Origin: DTU019 sp050949825
Lineage (GTDB): Bacteria > Bacillota > Syntrophomonadia > Syntrophomonadales > Syntrophomonadaceae
NCBI GenBank assembly: GCA_050949825.1
Contig: JBMNGL010000019.1
Coordinates: forward strand, 1-64,000
Direction of reading: 5' to 3'
Length of the DNA stretch: 64,000 bases
The first letter of the stretch is position 1; every line of letters starts with the position of its first letter. This document shows, piece after piece, positions 46,985 through 58,500 of the stretch. Made by a program: the position numbers and the translations under genes. The notes beneath the pieces were generated by a model, which was given only the letters and a program-made list of their open reading frames with translations, was not told the origin of the DNA and made no database searches.

Positions 46985-48178
46985 GTGGAGAAGACTGGCT
47001 CAAGCAAGCACCTGGTGTTGCTGTTTTTTTCGATATTTTTGGTGGGAATGGGCTTTAGCATAATAATGCCGGTTCTACCCTACTATGCAGAATCAATGGG
47101 GGCTAACGCCTTTCAACTGGGTATGCTGATTACGGTTTATGCCATCTGTCAGTTTATCTTTGCTCCTATCTGGGGGGCTTATTCCGACCGAATCGGGCGG
47201 AAACCTGTGCTATTAATCGGAATTATGGGTTTCGCGGTTACGTTTATCTTGTTCGGCTATGCAACCCAATTGTGGATGTTATACTTGATACGGATTGCCG
47301 GAGGCATGCTTTCCTGCGCCACCATGCCCACCGCCATGGCATATGTGGGTGATTCCACCAGCCTGGAAAAGCGAGGCGCGGCGATGGGTATGGTAGGTGC
47401 GGCCATGGGAATGGGCATGATCTTTGGCCCTGCTATCGGCGGGGTATTATCCGGTATATCGCTGGCCTTTCCTTTTCTGTTTGCGGGAATATTGGCTCTG
47501 GCCAATGCTGCCTCGGTCTGGCTTTGGGTGCCCGAATCCCTGGCTGCTGATCAACGGGTTACGCGCAAAGTAGAACGGGCTTCGCTCCTGGAAGGTTTGC
47601 ACAGCCCTTTTGTCGTGCTCTTTTTGGTCATTCTATTTGCCAGTATTGGAGAATCCATACATCATGGCACCTTTGCCCTGTTTACGGAGGCCAAATTATC
47701 TTTTACAGCACGAGATATTGGTTGGGCTTTTACCGTTGCCGGGGTGGTTTCGGTTCTAGTACAGGGACTGCTGGTAGGTAGAATGATCAACCATTGGGGA
47801 GAGGAGAAAACTGCATCAACCGGAATCATGCTGATGGGTTTGAGTTTCGCGCTCTTTATATTTACCTTTAATATTCCCAGTTCTATTGCATTCATGGCGG
47901 TATTTTCCGCCGGTGTCGGTTTGATACGCCCTTCTATCTCCGCAGCGGTATCCAAGCGCACCCTGGGTGCACAGGGTTCAGCCATGGGTATACTGCAGGG
48001 ATATGACAGCCTGGGACGTTCCATCGGCCCGGCTCTGGGAGGTTTCATGCTTGATCAAGGCCTAAATCTTGGCTATTATACCGCCATAATGGTTACGCTG
48101 ATAGCCCTGGGGGTCTTGCTTATAGGCACCCGCCTTATGGAAAAGCGCAATTCGCCAGCCGGGGAGCGATTAGCTTAA
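46985..48178 (+). CDS. MFS efflux transporter (DHA1 type)
   Basis: A 397-residue, 12-helix major facilitator. Motif A between helices 2 and 3 is GAYSDRIGRKPVLLIG; GAAMGMVGAAMGMGMIFGPA in helix 5 fits motif C of drug:H+ antiporters. It is similar in layout to TetA and Bmr exporters. The substrate is unknown. The GTG start has AAAGGAA 10 bases upstream. No regulator gene is adjacent. Confidence 0.9.
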   Translation: MEKTGSSKHLVLLFFSIFLVGMGFSIIMPVLPYYAESMGANAFQLGMLITVYAICQFIFAPIWGAYSDRIGRKPVLLIGIMGFAVTFILFGYATQLWMLYLIRIAGGMLSCATMPTAMAYVGDSTSLEKRGAAMGMVGAAMGMGMIFGPAIGGVLSGISLAFPFLFAGILALANAASVWLWVPESLAADQRVTRKVERASLLEGLHSPFVVLFLVILFASIGESIHHGTFALFTEAKLSFTARDIGWAFTVAGVVSVLVQGLLVGRMINHWGEEKTASTGIMLMGLSFALFIFTFNIPSSIAFMAVFSAGVGLIRPSISAAVSKRTLGAQGSAMGILQGYDSLGRSIGPALGGFMLDQGLNLGYYTAIMVTLIALGVLLIGTRLMEKRNSPAGERLA

Positions 48179-48502
48179 ATGGTATAGGCTCCCTGCGGTG
48201 CGCAGAACAAGTGTATTAATGTGTTTTTACCTCGATTGTCGTCAGGTTTTGGAAGGAACACAATTCTACTCACATCTAAAGAGATATCAAATATGACACA
48301 GGTCACGGGTCCCCGTGGGGAATGAACATAATTCGATACAACATCCCCCAATCATGATTTTCCTCCCGATATCCATATTTTTTCAATCCCTTTTATCCGC
48401 CACTGTATAACATCCCAGCGCAAAGCCTAAAATCATTTCGTTCATTGATTCTACTGCTAAAAGTTATAATTATGGGACACAGATTAACGCTGAGGCCTAC
48501 TA

Positions 48503-48620
48503 TTGTCATCCTGAGCGCAGCTAAGGATCTTACCCGGGGTTGTTCGCTGCGCGAAAGATCCTTCGGGCGCAGCCCTTAAGGCATGAAAAAAACGGGGGGC
48601 TTTCATAACAATGACAGGGA
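48503..48620. repeat. Copy of the TGTCATCCTGAGCG palindromic repeat
   Basis: TTGTCATCCTGAGCGCAGC, then AAGGATCTTACCCGGGG and the inverted GAAAGATCCTTCGGGCGCAGC. The tail GGGGCTTTCATAACAATGAC matches the tail of the copy near 36909-36930. It has no gene. Confidence 0.8.
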
Positions 48621-48754
48621 ATAGTAATCAAATAAGGGTTTTTGCAGCGGAGTCATCATTACATCAAGCAAACATCCTTGGCTATCATATGAAGGCAAGT
48701 TCATATCCAGTTGTCATGGTCAAGCGGATCGCAGTTGATAATTATTGATATTAG

Positions 48755-48784
48755 TTGTTTTTTGATTGACCGGCAGAATATAAT
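48755..48784 (+). promoter_or_regulatory. Promoter of the HTH-Uma2 gene
   Basis: TTGTTT (48755-48760), 18 bases and TATAAT (48779-48784), ending 15 bases before the ATG start. Confidence 0.5.
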
Positions 48785-48799
48785 AGAACTGGAGGTGAT

Positions 48800-49552
48800 A
48801 TGATGCCCGATGATAATAAGTTGATAACCGCCCAGGCTCTGGCCGAATCCCTGGATCTTTCAGTAGAAACCATTTGGAGATACACCAGAGAAAACAAAAT
48901 ACCCTGCGTTGAATTGGGTAGCAGGCAATACCGCTACAAGCTGGCTGATGTAATCCAGGCCCTGGCCGGTCCGACGGTCGAGGAAAAGGTGTTTCCATAC
49001 GAAATCGAACCAGCTAAAAAGCTCACTTATCAGGACTATCTGCTGCTGCCGGAGGAGCCCGGCTATCGCTACGAGATTTTGCAGGGCGAACTGCTCAAAG
49101 AACCATCGCCCAGTGTTTTGCACCAGCGAGTGTCCCGTCGGCTGCAAAGGATCCTGGAAGATTACTTTGAGAAAAATGATCCTGAGGGAGAAACCTTTGA
49201 TGCACCGCTGGATGTGACCTTTCACGATGTCACGGTAGTGCAGCCGGACCTGTTCTATGTGGCCGGGGAACAAAAACAGATTATACAAGATGCCCGGATT
49301 GACGGCCCGCCTGCATTGGTGGTTGAAATTCTCTCTGCCTTTAGCGGCCGGAAAGACCGGGTGCAAAAAATGCGCATTTATCAAGAAGCGCAGGTGCAGC
49401 ACTATTGGCTGGTCAACCCGCTAGAAAGAACCCTCGAATGTTTTGCACTGCGTGATGGCCTGTACGCGCTGGCAGCGGCCGGAATGGACGATGATACCGT
49501 AGAACATCCCGTTTTTGCAGGGCTGTCCATCCCACTAAATGCATTATGGTAG
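48800..49552 (+). CDS. HTH (excisionase-type) fused to Uma2 nuclease-like domain
   Basis: A 250-residue protein. Residues 1-60 are a MerR/excisionase-type helix-turn-helix (LITAQALAESLDLSVETIWR, then GSRQYRYKLADVIQAL). The rest is a Uma2 (DUF820) PD-(D/E)xK-like domain: LTYQDYLLLPEEPGYRYEIL, VVQPDLFYVAGEQ, PPALVVEILSAFSGRKDR and YWLVNPLERTLE. The Uma2 function is unknown; the catalytic-type D and E/K residues are present. GGAGGTGAT precedes ATG. It stands alone and is convergent with the giant gene. Confidence 0.9.
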   Translation: MMPDDNKLITAQALAESLDLSVETIWRYTRENKIPCVELGSRQYRYKLADVIQALAGPTVEEKVFPYEIEPAKKLTYQDYLLLPEEPGYRYEILQGELLKEPSPSVLHQRVSRRLQRILEDYFEKNDPEGETFDAPLDVTFHDVTVVQPDLFYVAGEQKQIIQDARIDGPPALVVEILSAFSGRKDRVQKMRIYQEAQVQHYWLVNPLERTLECFALRDGLYALAAAGMDDDTVEHPVFAGLSIPLNALW

Positions 49553-49556
49553 AATG

Positions 49557-49587
49557 AGTCCGGGGACTGTGAACTGAACCCCGGACT
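49557..49587. terminator. Hairpin between convergent genes
   Basis: AGTCCGGGG (49557-49565) and CCCCGGACT (49579-49587) form a perfect 9-bp stem. It sits between the Uma2 stop and the stop of the giant gene, touching the latter. T runs are short on both sides, so termination is plausible but unproven. Confidence 0.45.
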
Positions 49588-52500
49588 TATTCCAGCAAGT
49601 CATCGTCCACCAGCAGAACCTTATTGTAGATCTCCACATAACGTTGTATTATGGCAGATATCTCCGCTCTGGTTGCCAAGGCGGCTGGATCGATATTATG
49701 ATCGTCCTTTCCTTTTATCAATCCAAGTGCAACAGCCCATTTCATGGCATCGACCGCGTATTCTGAAACCTGGCCGGCATCCTTGAAACCACTCAGGTCG
49801 CTGAAAGCGCCGATATCTTTACCTTTGCCCTTGGTATAGCGGTATAGTATTGCAACTAACTGTTCACGGGTAATGGGGTCATTGGTGCCGAACAGGTTAT
49901 TACCATATCCTTCGATTATCCCCATTTCCTCTGCCCAGATGACTGCATCGCTGTACCAGGCCCCATATTCCGCATCCACAAAGCTGGCAGCGCCGGCAGT
50001 AGCCGGGCTACCCTCCAGGCGGTAGAGGATTACAGCCAGCATAGCCCTGGTAGTCATGCCGTGAGGATCAAACAGGTCTTCGCTGACACCTGCCATGATT
50101 TTCAATGCATGCATGTAAGCAATTGCCGAGAAATACCAGTCAGCCGCTTTTACATCCTTGAATCTCCACTCTAAAAGCGGGTATTTCTTGCCATCGATTG
50201 TAGTATACGGGCCATTGTAAGGTATTATGGTGTATTTTTCATTGAGCACAGCATATGCCGTCAGGGTATCTGTTTCGAAGCTCACCATGCCTTCTGTGAC
50301 GATTGCATTGATCGATTTCAATTTGCCATTTTGGCAATATACGATGGTCAAAGTTTTGCCTTCATACTCCTTGCCTACCGGTATGCTGACCATAACCTTG
50401 CCTTTGAATTCTTCCGTCAGTGAAATATTGTAATTGACAATTGCCTGTCCCGTTTTCAGCAATTCTCTGATATTTTGGCAGGTCTGACAGGTATCATCGC
50501 TATGTTCAGTCGCGGTGGTGACAAGTAGTTTAGCTGCATTGTCAATGCCCTGACCTGAAACTGTCACACCCGTGTTGGGATCGGTAATAATAACGGGCTT
50601 TTTGATGCCACCGCCACCGCCGCCGCCGCCTTCGTCGGGCTTGCCGGGTTTGTACCAATTGGCCAGGTTGACATTGCCATATGTGGATGCGGCAGTAGCT
50701 GCACCGGGTACAATTACATCAAGGGGATTTCCCGCAGATTCACCTATGTTACCATAAGCGTTGATACTGAGGTTTTTGACATAAATATTTCTTCCGCTAC
50801 CGTTGTCTATCACACCGCCGGCAGCAAGTATGTCTGCCGTACCACTGGTATTGATGCGGTTGATTTTGAGCCCTCCGGATTTGTTATCCAGGTAGAGGCT
50901 GTTGGCATTTACAGTTATTTCATCCGTATCACTGACCAGTCGTCCATCTGTTGTGCCAACACTGCCTTTCGCATTAAGTATCAGTTCGTCGGCAATGATG
51001 TTGTTGTTATTTCCTCCGCCTGCCGCAGTGCCGGCAGTTATATTACCTGCCGAGTCAATGTTTACGGTGTCACCTATCACGGTATCAACAACCAGGCTCT
51101 TCTGATTTTTGATATAAACATTGTTGGCTGTGGCAGATATGCCATTTACATTTGTAACCAGCGGATGGGCTGCAGCTCCGATATCTCCGCCAAGACTGTT
51201 AAGTCCAGCGTTATCAGCCATGATGATGGTGCCAAAGATGCCTGTTATGCCTTGGATGCCGCCGAAAGAGTTGATAAGCACATCTCCGTTCACTGCGACA
51301 GGTGCCAGGTGTAGATCAGCTCCGCTTTCAAGATACAGGCCGTTCACAGTGGCTCCCTGGCCTGCAGAGATGGTCAGGCCGCCGGAGACGGTAATTCCCA
51401 GGGCATGGTCTTCCTGGCCTATAGTACCCCCGTTCAGCAGATTCAGATTCAAATCGCCTTCGGTGCAGATGCCGGAAGCTGCTGCATCTGCCAGCTTACT
51501 TGCCGCTATGTTTTCCAATGCTGCTGCGGTAACTTCCAGACTGTTACTCTCCGCTGTTTTCGCATCTACCAGATCGATTTGCGCCTGTGCCAGCTGTGCA
51601 TCGATCTCATCGAGAGCATTCTGAGCATCGTTTTTAATCTGCGTTAGTTCCGGAATGGTTTCGTTCTCCAGCCGTGAAGCCTGATTTTGCAGGGCAGCAA
51701 TCTCAGCGTTCTTGTTGTTTAGTTCTGTCTGTTTGATGTTTACAATTCCCTGTGCAGCACTGACATCTATCCTCAGGCCGGCAATTATGATATCTTGCGC
51801 CGCTATATCAGTCGGGTCGGTAAGAGCCTCCCGGTCTGCTATGGCCCGGGTCAATGCGCTTTCAGCATTTGTCAATTCATTGTCGGCCATATCCTTTTCG
51901 TTCTGGATGATTGCCAATTCAGCGTTGGCGCCGGCAATACACCCCTGGATTTCCAGCAGTTCCTGCCCTGCAGCGGCTATATTGTTACTGGCTGTATCCA
52001 GGGCTTGCTGTGCAGCCTGGCGGCCTAACAATTCAGGCAGGATGTTGGTCACATAATTCTGCAAAATAACTGCCTGTGCCACTGCCAGGTTGGCCGCACT
52101 GCGGGCCTGGACAGCCGCAGTTTTTGCTGCTGCCGCTGCGGCTATGGAATCTGTCCCGTTGGTCTCGGTTATATCGCCATTTCCGGCGGTCAGGCCGACA
52201 TCTCCCCCGCCGGTGGATGATATAGTCCCCACCTCGATCGAGCCTTGCGCCACGATGAATATATTACCATTGCCTGTGGAAATGATGGTGTCAATGATGA
52301 GATCTCCTAAAAGCTCGTTGATATTGATTCCGCCATTCGCCGCACGGGCAGAAAGTTTTCCGCCGCCATCTGCATCGGTATCAATATCTATCGGGGCATC
52401 GACGGTCCCAATATTTCCGTTCCCGGCCGCAAAGGAAACGCTTGCAGCCTTAACATGCACATTGTTTCCCAGTTTATCACCGGCAGTAATGCCTCCTGTG

Positions 52501-55500
52501 GAGGTGATTACGGCTGTGCCTCCCGCTGCGATTGCGCCGATATTAAGATTGCCTGTCGTGTTGGACAGCGTCAGGTCGGCAACGGTGTTTACATTTACCT
52601 GCCCGCTGCTGCTGTCAGCAACCAGGGTAAGGCTGCCGCTGTCGTTGATATTGATATCTTTTTCAGCAGCGATCTGCATCGTACCGTCGATATCAGTATC
52701 GATATATTTCTGCTTGGTTCCAACTGATCCGGATACAGAAGTAATCGTTGCTCCGTTGCCAGTGATGATGTTTTCACTTGTTTCACCATCGGCACGGACA
52801 TCATAGATTGATCCGGGGGCTGTCAATATCACTCTGCCGGATGTGGATTTGATGACATTCACACCCATATCACCGGTTACTTCTGTTATTTCGATATCTC
52901 CAGACGCATTAGCCGTAATCATGGTTGCGGTTTCGATATTCAAATCACGCACCGCAGTATAGTCGATAGCAAACTGCATCTCTATTTCGCCGGTGTTGGG
53001 ATTACGGATCAATACCCAGGTATTGCCTCCGGTTTGGCCGAACGCCTCATTTTTCTTATCCTCATCTTCGATATTGGCAATCGTGGTCAGCGGCCAGGAT
53101 TTCTCCTCTACATTCAGGCCGGTGATGCTGCCCGTTTCAGCGGTCAGGGATATTTCTTCCCCATAAACATTGGTTTTCCCTTCGACCCCGGCAATATCCG
53201 GGCTGGTCAATGCCACATCGCCGTATCTGGAAATGACCTCTTCTGACGTAAAGGTTCCTTCCTGCTGGGTCACGATTATATCTCCCAGGTTATAGATGCT
53301 GCTGTTCCCGGTGGATTTGCCTATATTCAGGATAAGTATCCTGGGTTGATTGGCGTTCTCGTCCGCTTCCGGATAATCAGCCAGCGCCCAGGCTGCCTGA
53401 ATCAGGTCCAGTTTTTGTTCTTCCGTTAGGGAATCCCAGTAGGCATTAAACAGAGTATTTTCTTTCACCCTGCTTTCCATGACATAGACCGGAATCTGGA
53501 TCAGATCGCCGTTTTCGTCAAACCCGTCAACGTAGAGTGGGTTCCCATCCTGATCGGTCGCCTGCAGGTATGTGATATTTCCTGCACCGTCATCACTTTC
53601 AACAACCGGCTGCTGCGCATCCAGCGCCGCTGCCAGCAGTACTGTAATCGCAGCTTCTTCTTCACTGAGCCCCAGATCCAGCAGATACTTGATCTCAGCA
53701 TCGGTCAGCCTGCTATCTGCATCCAATTTATCTTCGATGCTGGCCCGGTAGCTGTCTACCACATCTGCCCGGTACTGCGCAAGCAGTCCGTCATAGTAAA
53801 TCTGATACTCGGCCTTTATCTCCTCAACACTTGCATTATCTGCCAGGCCGAGTTTTTCTCTGAGTTCAGCCAGGATTTCATCCTTATCTGCTGCCGCCGG
53901 TAGCCCCAGTTTCACAGCCAGATCCTCGATTTCCTGCGGGTCGTCACCGTACAGCACCGTCAGATCGAGTTTCGTTTCCGGACCGGCCACCCCAAGATTT
54001 AAACTGCTGACCAGCGCTGCCAGTTCTGCAGTATCCAGTGCATCCAGTGACGATACCAGGGCCGCAACGGCTGTGTCGTCAATCCCCAGCAGTGATTTTA
54101 TCTCTGCTCCGCTTAGAATGCCGCTGATAAGTGCCAGCAACTGTTCTTCGGTGAGTGTGCCATTGCTCAGCTGCGCTGCAATTTCTTCAGCCGTCTGCGC
54201 CGGCATAACGATATTTACAGTTTCGTCATCTGCTTCCAGGGCGTTTACCGCCTCATCATGGTTTCCGCTATTGCCATTTTCATCACGACCATATGTTGGC
54301 AAGGTTTGGTCTCCGGAAGCAATACCGGTCTCCTGTTTAAGATAAATGTTGACTGCATTCTTCACGTTAACGGGCTGGCCCTCTCCTGCTTCGTTAAGCT
54401 CTATATTCACTTTGAAGGGTAGATCTGCAGTACCTATATCTCCGGCAATGTCAACCCAGGTATCGCCTGCAGCGGCAGTTGAATGTTGGCCAATGGTGAG
54501 AATAGAATCCTCATCCTTTATCAGCAGGCTGCCGTCAGAGGTGGTAATCTGCAAGGTATTGTCCGCGGTGACTTGATCTACGATAACGTCGCCCTCCCCG
54601 GATATAATGCCAAGTTTCCCGGTGCTCTTAACGGATACCTCATTCATATTGACATCACCTGCGGTAAGAGCGGCGCTAAGATCCCCGCTGACCTCAACGT
54701 CATTCATGGTGATATCTCCGCTGCCAACAGTCAGGTTCATCGTTCCGCCGGTGTTAATCCCCACATTATTCATGGCCACGTCTCCCCCGGCTACAGTCAG
54801 ATCCAGCAGACCACCGCCAGCAATATCCGTGTCATGGAGGTTCACATTGTCTCCTGCTTTTGATGCCACCACATAGGCGCTGGCATCATAGGCTCCGCCG
54901 GAAGAAGTCTTTATCAGCCTGAGATTTACTGTGTCGGTAAGATTCGGCGCGATGGCCAGCGGGTTATCTGCCGTGTAAATGCTGCCGCTGTCTTCTGCTA
55001 CAATAATTACATTGTCAGATATGATATTTATATTGCCCTCATTGCCATCATCGGTCAGGACAGTATTGGCACCGGCAAAACTAATATTCACATTTTCCGC
55101 TGATACCCGGTTCACCTGTACCTTTGAAATGTTGTCGTAGCCGGACAGCGTTCTGTTGACCGGCCTGGGAATAAATCCGGTGTTTCCTTTTGAATCGATC
55201 CAGGTATTGTCATTGAAGAGGAACGCAATTCTGCCGTCAGTAAGTTCAAGGATGCGGAGCAGCAGCTCTCCAGCTGCGTCATAAATACACATTATTGCTG
55301 CACCGTCAAATTCCAGATCGGCCTCGTCGGTGGATTCGTAAGTATTATCAAGTATCTCTTTCACAAGCATGACCAGGTTGCCGGTGCTGTCCATTGCGAA
55401 GTAATCAGTGTGTGCATAAAAACTATTCATCCCCCCGGCCGAAGCAAAGGTCGTCACGCCGCTCTCATCCGGAGTCGCCATATAAAGGCCGCTCATGACT

Positions 55501-58500
55501 TCATGCAACATGGTTTGACTGCCCGCTGAGAAGTAGGCGATCAAATCCAGGCTTTCCCCGCTCCCCTGGCCCCGGTAGGCGGTATATATTTCCTGATCTT
55601 CATTATTGTCCGGGGTATAAAAGGTGTCCTGTTCGTAGCGGTAGAACTCTCCCTCCGGTGAATACAAAGCGGTAATGTTTTTGTTTTCATCCAGGTAGAA
55701 GACGGTGCCCGCTTCAAACATATCTTCATCTTTCAGCAGCACCCGTACATATTCGCTGATAATCCCATAACCGTTTTTATCCACGGGGATGCTGAACCTG
55801 CACGGGTTAGTATAGGTGAGCGTGAAGCCGCCGGGAACAGGTCTTACAATGTTCAACCCCTCTATATCCCGGTAAATCATGTTGACCTGATAGCCATAAT
55901 AGGCTGTTGTTTCATCTGCGGTATATTCTCCGTCCAGGTATTTGCCGGTATACACATCAAACACGCTGTAAAGGATTTCGCCCTTAGCATTTGTCTTGGG
56001 AACGCGGAGATCGTAAACGGGTACGCTCTCGGTGTCATAGTAATAGCCTTCATATGCGTTGTCTCCCACGGTTCTGTAAGCGGTTGCGGCAACCAGCGAG
56101 TTGGAATAGAAATAACCCCAAGACTCCAGCATATTATGGATATTATCATATGCCTCTTCTCCCGGTCCGCTGCTCATGAAGTATTTGATTTGGTAATCAG
56201 CAGGATCCCGATATTGATACTGGATCACCGAGTAAACCAATCTGCCGTAAGAATCCGTCATCTGTAACATATGGGGAGAGAAGGAAACGGTCGCATCGCT
56301 CATTTCACCGCTGACCTCATTTCCTTCGACGGCTATCGGGTAAACACGCCCGTCAGGAGTAACCACTACCGCTCTGTCGATAAGATAGAGGATACCCGCA
56401 TTGGCATTAGTAACGGCTGCATCATCTACAAAGAGGTAACCGCCGTTCACCACATGATATCCGCCGTTCAGTGAGGAGGAGACAATATTGCCGTACTCGT
56501 CCCTGGTGATGGCGATTTCCCCGGTACCGGACTGGTCGAGTTCATATACCTTTATCGACGCTGTGTCTGCGCTGAGTACGAAATACCTCCCTAACAGTTC
56601 TTCATAGCGGTTCTTTTCATTGCCGCTATATGTTCCTGCTTCAACCAAATAGGCCTGATGATCAGCGCTATAGACCAGGTTGAAATTGTAAGCTCCGTTT
56701 TTGACCGTCAGGCCGTCGACGATGCCTTCCTTTTTATTTACAAAGATAGTTCCGGAGCGATTCCCCAAAATTCCTGCAGCAAACTTGGCCCCCAGAGCCT
56801 TATCGTATTCCTTGCTGCCGGATGCTGACTCGGTGGTATTTGTAAGGTCTTCCCCGGTCAACGATGTTTCAAATTTATTTGCTTCCACATCGATTGTTTT
56901 ATTGATCACAGCTGTTTCAGGCGTTTCTCCTGCTGCCACAACTTCTGTCAAGCTGACCGAAATCTGTATATCCTTAATAATAGTTATCGTTTCTTCCTTC
57001 TGCTCCTCACCTTCACCCACGGTAACCGTTATTTGTTTGGTGGTAAACCGGGCCGTTACGGTAAAGCTCCAGTCATCGGTAAGCCTGGTTTGCAACTCCG
57101 CTTGTATTGCAACTGCAAGGGCTGCCGGCGTACTTGCTGCCGAGAAAGAGCTCTGGTTATAGCCATTCAGGATATTTTCAGCTTCCTGTTTGGCTTCTTT
57201 CAGCAACATTCCCCTTCCCAGTTCTACAACTGCAGCGTTTAACAGCTCATCCTTCGTATAAATATGTGCTTCAACAAAGATGTACTCTTCACCAGCCAGT
57301 TTGAACTCAACCACATGATAGAACGGACGGTCAACATACAACGGCTCCAGAAGATACAGGTAGTTCTCCCCATGCATGCCCAGGAAGACGGGCTGAACTT
57401 CTGTTCCGTCCTTAAGGAAGGCATTCTTGTAATAAACTTTGGTGCCGTCAGGCAGCGTCCAGCCCAACTCCCCGGGGTCTGTTTCAACATAGATGGTTAC
57501 GCCGCCGTTTCCAAGGTTTTCCCCGGTTATATCGATGCTGACGTCAGTCAGATCACCGTTCTTGTCATAGGTGTATATAACATTGAAATTCTCCTGCTTG
57601 AATTGGATAGTAGCTTCGCTTTCCCCTGCCATAAAGGTGATGGCATCCAAATTGTAAACCCTTCCGTCAAAGGTGATCACGTTGACGATCTGCCCTGTGC
57701 CGCGGTCGACCGCCACCATGTCGCCGCTGGGCAGGTAGTAGTGGGCTATTTTTCGGGTAACCCCGGAATCGGAAGTTATCTCAGAATCACCGACATGGTA
57801 ATGGGAACCTCTTATGGTGATGGCCCCGTTTATCTTGAGCATACCGTTGGGCCTGATTTTATAGGCGGTCTCGTTGCCCTGCAGGTCATAGATAATAAGT
57901 TCATCAGCCGCACCCGCCAGCAACACCAGGGTGTCTCTCGTCCCCGGTTGCGAAACATCGATTGATTCATCGAGATTCGCATACCCCTGGTATACTAAAG
58001 CATTCGGTGCCTTAATGAGCAGATCTGCTGTACCTCCGGCTGTGATTTCATCCAGTTTTAGCGCCGGGTTGGCCGGGTAATCTTCAGACTGCAGATAAAC
58101 TATAACATGAGTAAAGGCTGCATAAATATCTCCCCGGGCCTCAAGAGCGATATAAGTGGGTCTGGCCGGCATGGTCTTTATAATACCGTCAGTTCCGGGT
58201 ATTTCAGGGATTTCCAAAATATAAGCTTTGAAGCGGTTGTCTGCATTGCCAATATTTCCGGCCTGCTCAACTTTAAGCCGGTTTGCCCAGACAGCTGCCG
58301 GTTTTCCCTGGCCTTCATCGGCTGCAGTATTTAGATCTCCTCCATTCATGGCCACGGTAAGATTTCCGTCACCTACATCAACACTCTTCCCGAAAGTAAG
58401 ATCGGTTTCATCATGTGATACTACAGTGAGACTTGGAATCTCGGTATCGAGAACATAGCTGACTCCGTCTCCCAGGTTGAGGGAGGGAGAACCGAGCTGT

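Larger units (their letters stand above)
48179..48799 (+). other. Intergenic region with repeat element
   Basis: 620 bases with no credible gene. It contains the palindromic repeat copy at 48503-48620 and, at the end, a promoter for the next gene. Confidence 0.6.
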
